A stretch of DNA of 64,000 bases from assembly GCA_035452965.1 (NCBI GenBank), contig DAOTCE010000003.1:248001-312000 (forward strand), read 5' to 3'. This document shows positions 19,201-25,953 of the stretch, one piece after another. Numbering within the stretch: position 1 is the first letter of the stretch; each line of letters begins with the position of its first letter. Under the pieces are notes generated by a model that saw only the letters and a program-made list of their open reading frames with translations, was not told the DNA's origin and made no database searches. The position numbers and the translations under genes are program-made. The DNA comes from Candidatus Paceibacterota bacterium. GTDB lineage: Bacteria; Verrucomicrobiota; Verrucomicrobiia; Limisphaerales; UBA8199.

Positions 19201-19991
19201 TCGACCGCCGCCAAGGATGGGAGCTGCTCCTGCCCCGCAGCGACCGACGGCAGCCGGCTGCTACAGAGATTGAGCAGGTTCCCGCCATCGGCGACGCCAA
19301 CTCGATCCAGTGGGCGCTGGGCAAGAAGCTCGGCGACACGATTGATTACACCGACGAGCAGGGCCGACCTTTCAAGCTGCGGTTGGTCGGCGCGGTGGCG
19401 AACTCGGTGTTGCAGGGGAGCCTGCTCATGGACGAGGCCGCGTTCACCCGCAGATTCCCGGGCGAGAGCGGCTACCGGATGTTCTTGATGGATGCCCCGT
19501 CCAACGCCGTGCCCCAAGTCTCCGCCACGTTGTCCCGCGCATTGCAGGATGTCGGCCTGGAGCTAAAGCCTGCTGCGCAGCGCCTTAACGAGTTCAACGC
19601 GGTGCAGAACACCTACCTGGGCACCTTCCAGGTCCTGGGTGGGTTGGGGTTGCTGCTCGGCAGCGCGGGCCTGGGCGTGGTGGCCTTGCGCAACGTCCTC
19701 GAACGGCGCGGCGAACTGGGACTGCTGGTGGCAATGGGCTTCCGGCGGCGACTGCTCCAGCGCTTAGTGTTGAGCGAGCATGCGGCGCTGCTTGGCTTCG
19801 GGTTGAGTCTGGGCATCGCCGCCGCTGCTGTGGCCGTGTTGCCGGCCATACTATCTCCCGGGGCCCAACTGCCTTACTGGTCCCTGGCTATGACCCTCGT
19901 CGCGGTCCTGCTGAACGGCCTGCTTTGGACGTGGCTTGCCACGGCCTACGCACTCCGCCTCAATCTGCTGGCTTCCCTCAGAAACGAGTAA
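16230..19991 (+). CDS. FtsX/MacB-type ABC transporter permease, very large
   Basis: 1253 residues from ATG 16230; GTG codons at 16218 and 16221 are alternative starts and have a purine-rich GGGA at a suitable distance. An N-terminal membrane segment (VVLGAAIGSAALIGALVVG) is followed by a huge extracytoplasmic region, then an FtsX-type membrane block (about 650-790; LVMAALLLMALLFQLGLEQR, EVGILLALGLTSKQVRRLLL), further membrane segments, a second extracytoplasmic region and a last FtsX block (about 1130-1250; RRGELGLLVAMGFRRRLLQR). It therefore has two FtsX units in one chain, so one polypeptide may supply a whole permease. It partners the LolD-type ATPase just upstream. A short spacer-like stretch near 18580 (QSPKSEVPSRG) carries repeated AAGTCC DNA. 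Confidence 0.9.
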   Translation: MTLWTLIRRNLRFHARAHLGVVLGAAIGSAALIGALVVGDSVRETLTNMALRRLGKIHFALSAHDRLFQTDLRPRLSAAQPPGSIRVPSAPSTYIHPFPASPESSALVLPGIVARQDGAARANRVNVLGVVVGAWPRLADWGKLSPGAWLSGPEGERLNRDGVTMMLREQGKGPLSEWKAGGTAFVNQTLARQLAAREGDEVILRVRKPSALGLDAAISPRNEDTVAIRLKIGAILPPDLLSEFSLMPQSAPPANLFLPLGFLSDKVGVHEQANLLVAGPASAPPKAGLWDGLRTQLARWLWRRAPLLPVRQTDPMCNYYHADPANLAARAARRLEPKRVQAVPDQLALPWLNTELARAWLPEDAGLSIHEVKSPSSTAGSDNIPPSVEVASARIFLEPVVAAAALTPRSVLLTNRPAYQADNSNDLAFAQLVTNGVRVLTYLANLIRAGDRATPYSMVTAADGPFVPAGMGDDEILVNQWLADDLQVKAGDSVALSYYVVDSGSRLVERTNSFRVRQVVPLKGIYADRTLMPEFPGLAKAETTRDWDAGFPLVYPIRAKDEAYWKTYRGTPKAFVTLAAGQAMWANRFGAITAIRYAVPTNTFASTCCDAVYRNLLANLRPEDVGLRFEAVREQALKAAAQGQDFGQLFLGFSLFLVMAALLLMALLFQLGLEQRTAEVGILLALGLTSKQVRRLLLAEGAALALVGGVIGALVGLGYAKAMVWALTTVWRSAIGSAELQFHATAASLFVGLCASTVVATLTIWLTLRKLAGRPARVLLGGEVQSPKSEVPSRGVWLALASGVAAVAMVCWALVSGRNADPGVFFGAGALLLVAGLAAAAAWLGQLARAADATHLTLRGLGVRGCARRPKRSLATIALLACGSFVIVAIGVFRLDASRDATRHDSGTGGFALIGESTMPIVQDLNTKAGREFYGLNAEQLAGVNVVPLRVREGDVASCLNLNRAQRPRLLGVKPELLAGRFTFASAAKGLDRRQGWELLLPRSDRRQPAATEIEQVPAIGDANSIQWALGKKLGDTIDYTDEQGRPFKLRLVGAVANSVLQGSLLMDEAAFTRRFPGESGYRMFLMDAPSNAVPQVSATLSRALQDVGLELKPAAQRLNEFNAVQNTYLGTFQVLGGLGLLLGSAGLGVVALRNVLERRGELGLLVAMGFRRRLLQRLVLSEHAALLGFGLSLGIAAAAVAVLPAILSPGAQLPYWSLAMTLVAVLLNGLLWTWLATAYALRLNLLASLRNE

Positions 19992-20146
19992 ATCGCCCAA
20001 GACCCTGGCCAGAGCTAAGCCGTTCTCACGCTACTCCCCGGAAACCGCTTGGACGTTCCCAGCCACAAGCCCAGGGCAAGTTCGGGCTTGGAGGTCATCC
20101 CGGCCTCGTCCCGGAACCGTGCTCGCCCCGGTTGGGGGTGTTTGCT

Positions 20147-21004
20147 ATGACGGAGGTTGTGAAGCACGCAAAGACCTTGATTGGGCTGCTGGTTACGTGT
20201 CTGCTGGTTCTCTTGATGTTTCGCTGGTTTGAACATAGCCAGGTTTATCACCCGGACCGGGCGCTGACCGCCACCGGCGCCGAATTGGGCCGGGCTTTCG
20301 AGGACGTGCAGTTTCAAACCAGTGACGGGATCAGGCTAAATGGCTGGTTCTTTCCGGCGAATACAAATTCGTCGCGCGCGCGCTTGTCCATGTTGCTGTG
20401 CCACGGCAACGCCGGCAATATTGGCCATCGGCTTGACACCGCCGCTGCATTGCTGGCAACCGGGGTGAACGTCTTCGTATTCGACTACCGTGGCTACGGT
20501 CGGAGCCAGGGCCGGCCCGGCGAAGAGGGGACGTATTTGGATGCACAGGCAGCCCACCGGTGGCTGTGCCAGCGAGGATTCTCCGGCACGAACATCATCG
20601 CGTTCGGTGAGTCACTCGGCGGGGGCATCGCGACGGAACTCGCGATGCGCGAACCAGTGGGCGGCCTGGTCCTGCAAAGCACGTTCACCAGCATCCCGGA
20701 CATCGGTGCGGAGTTGTTCCCGTGGCTGCCGGTGCGCTGGCTGGCAACCATTCGCTACGACACCCACAGCAAGCTGCCGCGTCTGAAAGTCCCTGTGCTG
20801 GTCATGCACAGCCGGATGGATGAGATTGTGCCATTTCACCACGGGGAACGGAACTTTGCCGCCGCCAACGAGCCCAGGCTCTTTTGGGAACTGCGCGGCG
20901 ATCATAACAATCCCCTAGCCGACATGACGCACTTCCGCACCGGCCTGGAGGAGTTTCTGGCCCTGATCGAGGCTGGCGCAACAATGGGCGCGAAGCCGTT
21001 CTAA
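20147..21004 (+). CDS. Membrane-anchored alpha/beta hydrolase (ABHD13/BEM46-like)
   Basis: 285 residues from ATG 20147; the frame is open upstream but that part overlaps the permease gene. A single N-terminal membrane segment (LIGLLVTCLLVLLMF) precedes a serine hydrolase fold. Oxyanion region LLCHGNAGNIGHR, nucleophile elbow GESLGG (S156), acid in HSRMDEIVPF and catalytic His in RGDHNN. These are the hallmarks of the YfhR/BEM46/ABHD13-type hydrolases of unknown substrate. The N-terminal anchor suggests the enzyme faces the periplasm or cytoplasmic membrane surface. Confidence 0.9.
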   Translation: MTEVVKHAKTLIGLLVTCLLVLLMFRWFEHSQVYHPDRALTATGAELGRAFEDVQFQTSDGIRLNGWFFPANTNSSRARLSMLLCHGNAGNIGHRLDTAAALLATGVNVFVFDYRGYGRSQGRPGEEGTYLDAQAAHRWLCQRGFSGTNIIAFGESLGGGIATELAMREPVGGLVLQSTFTSIPDIGAELFPWLPVRWLATIRYDTHSKLPRLKVPVLVMHSRMDEIVPFHHGERNFAAANEPRLFWELRGDHNNPLADMTHFRTGLEEFLALIEAGATMGAKPF

Positions 21005-21102
21005 TTTGCCGCGGGCAGCTGAGCTTTCCGGCGTCGGCTGCCAGGTTTTTGCCGCTTGATTCCGCCGCGCAAACCCGGCCTACTGTAAGGCATCTTCGAC
21101 GC

Positions 21103-22380
21103 ATGAAAGCTCACGCCTTATCCGAACTGGGCCGCCGCACGGAAGAACCGCCGATTTCATGGCTGATGGCCTCGGCGCTCGCCCGGGCACAACTTATCTC
21201 CCTGGCCGCGGGCTTTACTGACAATGAGTCGCTACCGCTCAAGGAGGTGCGTCAGCTGCTGAAAGAAATGCTGAGCACGCCGCAAACCGGCCAGGCGGCC
21301 CTGCAATACGGCACGACCGCAGGCGACGATGTCTTGCGGAAGCTCACCTCGCACCGGCTGCAATTGTTGGACGGTACGCCTGCAGCCTGGCGCGCATATT
21401 CGTCCGATCGGATGATCATCAGCAACGGCTCGCAGCAGATGCTCTACATGGTTACCGAGGCGCTATGCGATCCGGGCGACCTCGTGCTGGTGGAGGATCC
21501 CAGCTACTTCGTCTATCTCGGCATCCTGCAGAGTCACGGGGTCCGCGCCCGCGGCATCCGAATGGAGCAGGATGGGCTGAATCTGGCGCGCTTGGAGGCG
21601 GTGCTCGCAGCCCTGAAACGCAGCGGGGAATTGCGCCGGGTGAAGATGCTCTACCTCGTCAGCTACTATCAGAATCCAACCGGCCGCACGACGAATTACG
21701 CGAAGAAAGCCGGTGCGCTCAAGCTGCTGCGGCAATACGAACCGGCGGCGGGGCATCCCATTTACCTGCTCGAAGACGCGGCCTACCGCGAGTTGCGGTT
21801 CGAGGGCGACGACGTGAAATCCGCGCTGGCCATCAAGGGTAGCAGCGAGCGGGTCATCTACTCGGGTACTTACAGCAAACCATTTGCGACTGGCACACGC
21901 GTGGGCTTTGGCCTCATGCCGGAACCGGTCTTCACCGCCGTGTTGCGCATCAAGGGCAATCACGATTTTGGCTCGTCCAACCTGTTGCAGCAACTGCTCG
22001 CGCGCGCGCTAATGTCAGGCCTGTACCAGAAGCACCTGGTCGTGCTGCGCAGGCGTTACGCGCACAAGGCGCGCCTGATGCGGGAGGCCATCCGACAGCA
22101 TTTCCCCGCCGCGGTTGAGTCATGGGAACCGGCCGGGGGATTGTACTTCTGGGCACGACTCCCGCGGCGCCTCAAATCGGGAGTCGGCTCCAAAGTGTTT
22201 CGGCGGGCCCTGGCGAACGATGTACTGTATGTGCCGGGTGAACTCTGCTACGCGGATGACCCCACCCGCCGCAAGCCAAACCACGAAATGCGGCTGAGTT
22301 TCGGCAGCGCTTCCGAGGCGAAGGTGCGCAAAGGCATCGCGCGTCTCGGTGCGGTGTTCCGCGACTGCCTCGGGAAGTAA
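21103..22380 (+). CDS. PLP-dependent aminotransferase, class I/II (LysN/ARO8-like)
   Basis: 425 residues from ATG 21103; a TTG at 21049 is in frame but less likely. The large-domain features are LQYGTTAGDDVLR, ISNGSQQMLYMVTEALCDPG, EDPSYFVYLGILQSHG, VSYYQNPTGRT, LLEDAAYRELRF and the PLP-lysine region SGTYSKPFATGTRVGF. This is the architecture of 2-aminoadipate / aromatic / multi-substrate aminotransferases, without the GntR DNA-binding domain of MocR regulators. The amino-acid substrate cannot be decided. No operon partner: the next genes run on the minus strand. Confidence 0.93.
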   Translation: MKAHALSELGRRTEEPPISWLMASALARAQLISLAAGFTDNESLPLKEVRQLLKEMLSTPQTGQAALQYGTTAGDDVLRKLTSHRLQLLDGTPAAWRAYSSDRMIISNGSQQMLYMVTEALCDPGDLVLVEDPSYFVYLGILQSHGVRARGIRMEQDGLNLARLEAVLAALKRSGELRRVKMLYLVSYYQNPTGRTTNYAKKAGALKLLRQYEPAAGHPIYLLEDAAYRELRFEGDDVKSALAIKGSSERVIYSGTYSKPFATGTRVGFGLMPEPVFTAVLRIKGNHDFGSSNLLQQLLARALMSGLYQKHLVVLRRRYAHKARLMREAIRQHFPAAVESWEPAGGLYFWARLPRRLKSGVGSKVFRRALANDVLYVPGELCYADDPTRRKPNHEMRLSFGSASEAKVRKGIARLGAVFRDCLGK

Positions 22381-22409
22381 TCCACACTCCTCCCCCGGGA
22401 ACGTTGCGG

Positions 22410-22754
22410 CTAGCCGGGCGGCCAGCCCAGACCGCGTCCTCCCAGGATATGGCAGTGCAGGTGCGGCACAGCCTCACCGCCGTCCGGGCCGTTGTTAAAC
22501 ACCAGCCGGAAACCGGTTTGGGTCAGCCCCAGTTTGCCCGCCACTTCGGCTGCTTTGAGCAACAGATGCCCCAGCACCAGTTGGTCTTCCGGTCTGGCCT
22601 CCGCGATGCGTGGTATCGGCTTTCGGGGGATGACCAGCACGTGCACTGGGGCTTGGGGTCGGACGTCCTTGAATGCCACCACCTGGTCGTCTTCATAGAC
22701 GATCGTGGCTGGCAGCTCCCGAGCGATGATCTTTTCGAACAGCGTCTTGTTCAT
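22410..22754 (-). CDS. HIT family protein (HinT-like purine nucleoside phosphoramidase)
   Basis: 114 residues, the usual HinT length. The histidine triad is HLHCHILGG (H98, H100, H102), with the family's FKDVRPQAPVHVLVIPRKPI and NNGPDGGEAVPHLH. HinT enzymes hydrolyse AMP-linked phosphoramidates. It is the last gene of a minus-strand operon: nrdR, then an unknown 185-residue gene, then this one after a 15-base gap. Confidence 0.95.
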   Translation of the reverse strand: MNKTLFEKIIARELPATIVYEDDQVVAFKDVRPQAPVHVLVIPRKPIPRIAEARPEDQLVLGHLLLKAAEVAGKLGLTQTGFRLVFNNGPDGGEAVPHLHCHILGGRGLGWPPG

Positions 22755-22769
22755 CCGGGCATGGCCCGC

Positions 22770-23327
22770 TCACTCCACCACCAACGCAACCTCCGCCGGG
22801 CCGGGTTGCGCACTGAGGCATTCACGCAGGTAGGCGACAATTTCACCTTCCAGGGTTCGGCAACGCCGGCTCCAGCGCCGCGCGCCGGCGAGATGCTTGA
22901 CACAGCCGCGCAAGCCATGGAACCGCAGCGCGCGCGGCGATTGCTGCAAGTGCCGCTGCAATTCGGCCCGCAAGCGCGGGAAGAAGAACAGCTCGCGCCC
23001 CTGGCCGGATTCATGAGCCAGCCGGCACAAATCGGACTCCAGCACGTTCGAGGCGGACTTGGGTGGGGGAGGAACCTGCGCTGTGGCCGCGAAGCCGCGC
23101 AGCACTTTCTCCAGGGCGCGCGCGAACTCGCTGGCGGACACGGATTGCCGGCCCAGCTCGTGTTTGAAGTAATGAAAGACCGCCTTGGTGGCTTGCTGGA
23201 CAAACTCGGAGTCAAACAGCCCTCCCGCGTCGCTCGCCAGTTGCACGCCGACCGTGTCGGCGGAACAGGGGATGCATTCCCCGTTGGCCATCTCGAAGAG
23301 CAGGCAATCTGAGCTGAACGCAATCAT
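22770..23327 (-). CDS. Unknown conserved-looking protein between nrdR and HIT
   Basis: 185 residues, with its ATG overlapping the nrdR stop by four bases (23324-23327). I do not recognise it. The N-terminal 30 residues look like a small beta/alpha domain (FEMANGECIPCSADTVGVQL). A helical block follows (FDSEFVQQATKAVFHYFKHE, then FARALEKVLRGF), then a PPPPK linker and a Leu/Arg/His-rich helical tail (RLRAELQRHLQQSPRALRFH). Three cysteines (CIPC and SDLCR) are visible. No signal peptide. The tight coupling to nrdR suggests a co-regulated partner, possibly in nucleotide or RNR control, but that is inference from context. Confidence 0.78.
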   Translation of the reverse strand: MIAFSSDCLLFEMANGECIPCSADTVGVQLASDAGGLFDSEFVQQATKAVFHYFKHELGRQSVSASEFARALEKVLRGFAATAQVPPPPKSASNVLESDLCRLAHESGQGRELFFFPRLRAELQRHLQQSPRALRFHGLRGCVKHLAGARRWSRRCRTLEGEIVAYLRECLSAQPGPAEVALVVE

Positions 23328-23779
23328 GCTCTTTCCCCCAACTTCTTCACTTCCTGCACGAAGTCCGTTGCTTCCTGGAAGCGGCGGTAGACGCTGGCGA
23401 AGCGCACATACGCCACCTCGTCCAGCTCGCGCAACGCCCCCATCACCAGCTTTCCAATGACCTCGGCCGGAACTTCGCGCTCATACTTGTCGGTGACCTC
23501 GGTGACGATTCGCTCGACCAGGTCCTCGATCACCTTGGAACTGATCGGGCGCTTCTGGCAGGCTTTCTTGATCCCCGACAGGAGTTTATCCTTCGAGAAT
23601 TCCTCCCGGCGGCCATCGTGCTTCAGCACCAGCAAGCCTGACTGCTCGATCTCCTCATAGGTCGTGAACCGGTGACCGCAGGCAATACACTCGCGTCGGC
23701 GGCGTATTGTTGCGCCTTCCCGGGAGGCCCGGGAATCAATCACCTTATCGTCCTGACAACCGCACTTGGGACATCGCAT
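23324..23779 (-). CDS. nrdR: Transcriptional repressor NrdR
   Basis: 151 residues. The N-terminal zinc ribbon has C3, C6, C31 and C34 (MRCPKCGC, RRRRECIACGHRFTTYE), and the ATP-cone spans about 49-139 (VLKHDGRREEFSKDKLLSGI). Typical NrdR length. It senses ATP/dATP and represses ribonucleotide reductase genes through NrdR boxes. No rnr genes are in the window. A promoter with an NrdR-box-like dyad lies immediately upstream (23814-23843), suggesting autoregulation. First gene of a three-gene operon. Confidence 0.97.
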   Translation of the reverse strand: MRCPKCGCQDDKVIDSRASREGATIRRRRECIACGHRFTTYEEIEQSGLLVLKHDGRREEFSKDKLLSGIKKACQKRPISSKVIEDLVERIVTEVTDKYEREVPAEVIGKLVMGALRELDEVAYVRFASVYRRFQEATDFVQEVKKLGERA

Positions 23780-23813
23780 ACAGGCATAGCCACTGCTAAT
23801 TGTGGCGACCAGA

Positions 23814-23843
23814 TTTGTACCACACTAAATCTTGGGGTGTCAA
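23814..23843 (-). promoter_or_regulatory. nrdR promoter with NrdR-box-like dyad
   Basis: Read on the minus strand: TTGACA (-35, 23843-23838), an 18-base spacer, then TACAAA (-10, 23819-23814), 35 bases before the nrdR ATG. The spacer contains CCCCAAGATTTAGTGT (23837-23822), close to the published NrdR box pattern (about acaCwAtATaTwGtgt). A repressor bound there would block the promoter. Only one box is seen; NrdR boxes often come in pairs. Confidence 0.55.
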
Positions 23844-23875
23844 GTCTCCCCCCTGCGATTTCCCGAAGCCACGGG

Positions 23876-24805
23876 TTAGAATACTTGCGGGACCCCTTCT
23901 TCCAGCATTCGCACTTTGTGCGTGAGGCCTTGCTCGGCGGCTACTTGCCGGAGCCAGCGAGGCGGTTCGTCCAGGTCCTCGAACGAGAGCCGGAAAGTGC
24001 CGTAGTGCATCGGCACCAGCCATCGGGCATGAAGGTCTTTGAAGGCTTTGATGGACTCGTCTGGTCCCATGTGCAGGTGGCGAAAGGTCTCCGGATGGTA
24101 GGCCCCGATAGGCAGGAGCGCGATCTCCGGCCGGCAGTGCTTTCGGATCTCCTTGAAACCGTCGAAGTAAGCGCTGTCCCCGGCGTGGTATATGCGCCGG
24201 CCCTGGTGCTCGAGGACAAAACCGCCGTAGCCGCGCTGATGATCGCGCAGGACGCGCGCGCCCCAGTGTTTGGAGGGAGTCAGCGTCACTTGCCAGTCAC
24301 GCTGGGAGAAACTCTCCCACCACTCCAATTCGACCACGCGGCCGAACCCGAGGTTGTGGGCGAGGTCTCCAACGCCCCACGGCATGATTCCGATTTTCGG
24401 ATGGGGCAGCCGGCGCAGGGTGCGCTTGTGGAAATGATCAAAGTGCGCGTGCGTCAACAGCACGAGGTCAATCGGCGGCAGGTGTTTGAGGCGGAGGCCG
24501 GAGCGCTTGACGCGCTTGAGCAGAAACAGCCAGTTGGCGAAGTTGGGGTCAATGAGGACGTTCAGATCCGTGAACTGGAGCAGGAACGAGGCATGCCCGA
24601 TCCAAGTGATAGCGACCTGCCCGCGTGTCAATTTGGGGAAAGCCGGGCGCTGGGGACGACCGGTGCGCCGCGTCAGGAGTGCCTTCCAGACCATCTCGCG
24701 AAAGAACGTCCGCGGGTTGAAGTGCCGGGCTGGGGTCAGTTCTTTTAAGGAACTCGGGAGCGGCTGACGGCCCAACTGCGGACGATACGGGGCGTGTTTC
24801 TTCAT
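23876..24805 (-). CDS. Metallo-beta-lactamase fold protein, NAPE-PLD/UlaG-like
   Basis: 309 residues. The MBL metal motif is THAHFDH (118-124). GHASFLLQF and DPNFAN precede it, SKHWGAR and AGDSAYFDGF follow, and MHYGTF is near the C-terminus. This pattern fits the subgroup that includes N-acyl-phosphatidylethanolamine phospholipase D and UlaG-type lactonases. No signal peptide. It is divergent from the small secreted protein at 24904, so the two share an upstream region of about 98 bases. Substrate not inferable beyond a phosphodiester or lactone. Confidence 0.9.
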   Translation of the reverse strand: MKKHAPYRPQLGRQPLPSSLKELTPARHFNPRTFFREMVWKALLTRRTGRPQRPAFPKLTRGQVAITWIGHASFLLQFTDLNVLIDPNFANWLFLLKRVKRSGLRLKHLPPIDLVLLTHAHFDHFHKRTLRRLPHPKIGIMPWGVGDLAHNLGFGRVVELEWWESFSQRDWQVTLTPSKHWGARVLRDHQRGYGGFVLEHQGRRIYHAGDSAYFDGFKEIRKHCRPEIALLPIGAYHPETFRHLHMGPDESIKAFKDLHARWLVPMHYGTFRLSFEDLDEPPRWLRQVAAEQGLTHKVRMLEEGVPQVF

Positions 24806-24852
24806 AACCCACTGACAATCCTAGTGGTACTGCGCATTGAATAAAACTCAAT

Positions 24853-24897
24853 TTGGCCCGTCGTACTGTTGTCGGTCATATTATACAACTCGAAAGG
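24853..24897 (+). promoter_or_regulatory. AT-rich promoter region and ribosome site for the small secreted protein
   Basis: TTGGCC (24853-24858) and TATTAT (24879-24884) are candidate -35 and -10 blocks, but the spacer is 20 bases, longer than ideal; TTATAC overlaps the -10. GAAAGG (24892-24897) is a good Shine-Dalgarno seven bases before the ATG at 24904. The stretch is unusually A+T-rich for this window. Confidence 0.4.
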
Positions 24898-24903
24898 TAA
24901 ATT

Positions 24904-25305
24904 ATGAAGAAGATGATTCTGAGTATGACAATTCTGGCAATTGCCGCGGCAGGGGCTCAGACCGTCTGGGCCGGCGGCCACCACGGTGGTTGCGGCGGAG
25001 GCGGATGGAGTACCGCAGCCGCGGTGGTGGGCGGCGTGACGGCCGGATTGATTGTCGGGCAGGCCCTGGCCCCGCGCCCGAGTTACTATGTCGCGCCGGC
25101 GCCCGTATGTTACCCCGCGATGGGCTACGGCTATACGTACTATGCCGCGCCTCCGGTCCGGCCCGCGGTTGTTTACCCCGCACCAGTTCCAGTCGTCTAC
25201 GCCGCACCGGCTCCAGCGGTGGTATATCGTCCCCCGGTGTGCGTGGCTCGCCCGGTGGTGAGCTTTAGCTTCGGCTACGGTGGCCATCGTCGCGGCTACT
25301 GGTGA
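24904..25305 (+). CDS. Small secreted Gly/His-rich and Ala-Pro-Tyr-repeat protein
   Basis: 133 residues. A clear signal peptide (MILSMTILAIAAAGAQTVWA) precedes GGHHGGCGGGGW, a short hydrophobic stretch (VVGGVTAGLIVGQAL) and then a repetitive tail rich in YVAPAP, YAAPP, VVYPAPVP and VVYAAPAPAVVY. The tail suggests an extended envelope or surface protein; the Gly-His-Cys start could bind metal. I know of no named family. It overlaps the next gene by four bases. Confidence 0.82.
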   Translation: MKKMILSMTILAIAAAGAQTVWAGGHHGGCGGGGWSTAAAVVGGVTAGLIVGQALAPRPSYYVAPAPVCYPAMGYGYTYYAAPPVRPAVVYPAPVPVVYAAPAPAVVYRPPVCVARPVVSFSFGYGGHRRGYW

Positions 25306-25844
25306 AAAATCGGCTCGACACGTTCCTGCGTAAGAAGCCGGCTCTGGGCAAAGGTGTGTATATCGCCCAGGGCGCCGTTGTCCTGGGGGACGTGACCCTG
25401 GGCGATCGTTCCAGCGTCTGGTGCAACGCGGTTTTGCGAGCGGACATCAACCGCATCGTCATCGGCCACTGCTCCAACATCCAGGATAACGCGGTTCTGC
25501 ATCTGGCGGAGGAACTGCCTTGCATTCTGGGCAACTACGTTACCGTGGGCCACGGCGCCATCGTTCACGCGTGCGCGATCGCCGACGAGGTGCTGGTAGG
25601 CATGGGCTCGACCATTCTCGATGGCGCAATAGTCGGCGAGCAATCCATCATCGGCGCCGGGGCAGTGGTCACGTCCGGCATGCAGATTCCTGCCGGCTCG
25701 CTGGTGCTGGGTGTGCCCGGCAGAGTTGTGCGCAAATTGACGCCGCAGGAACGGGCGGATTTGAAAGTCATGGCTGAAAAGTACGTGCACGCCACCGCTT
25801 ACTACCTCGAGAATACGATCAACCTCTCGGCGTCGCTGCAATAG
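25302..25844 (+). CDS. Gamma-carbonic-anhydrase-like left-handed beta-helix protein
   Basis: 180 residues from GTG 25302 (GTGA overlap with the preceding stop). Hexapeptide-repeat beta-helix throughout (VVLGDVTLGDRSSVWCNAVL, RADINRIVIG). The metal-ligand pattern of gamma-class carbonic anhydrase homologues is present: H67 (QDNAVLH), H84 and H89 (VGHGAIVH). A C-terminal helix (TPQERADLKVMAEKYV) is typical of the YrdA/PaaY/CamH group. Some family members have carbonic anhydrase activity, many are unproven. Coupling to a small secreted protein is unusual. Confidence 0.92.
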   Translation: MKNRLDTFLRKKPALGKGVYIAQGAVVLGDVTLGDRSSVWCNAVLRADINRIVIGHCSNIQDNAVLHLAEELPCILGNYVTVGHGAIVHACAIADEVLVGMGSTILDGAIVGEQSIIGAGAVVTSGMQIPAGSLVLGVPGRVVRKLTPQERADLKVMAEKYVHATAYYLENTINLSASLQ

Positions 25845-25953
25845 TAGCCCGGCGGCACTTTCGGGGGTTGGCATTCATGCCCGGCGCAGCCCGTGGCGAG
25901 GGATAACATCGTCGCGTTGGGCGGGCGGCCCAGCCAGCTCTGATCACCGCGGG

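Noticed and set aside
25302..25844. Serine/maltose acetyltransferase reading of the beta-helix gene
   Set aside because: The hexapeptide repeats alone would allow it, but the H67/H84/H89 metal pattern and length fit gamma-carbonic-anhydrase-like proteins better.
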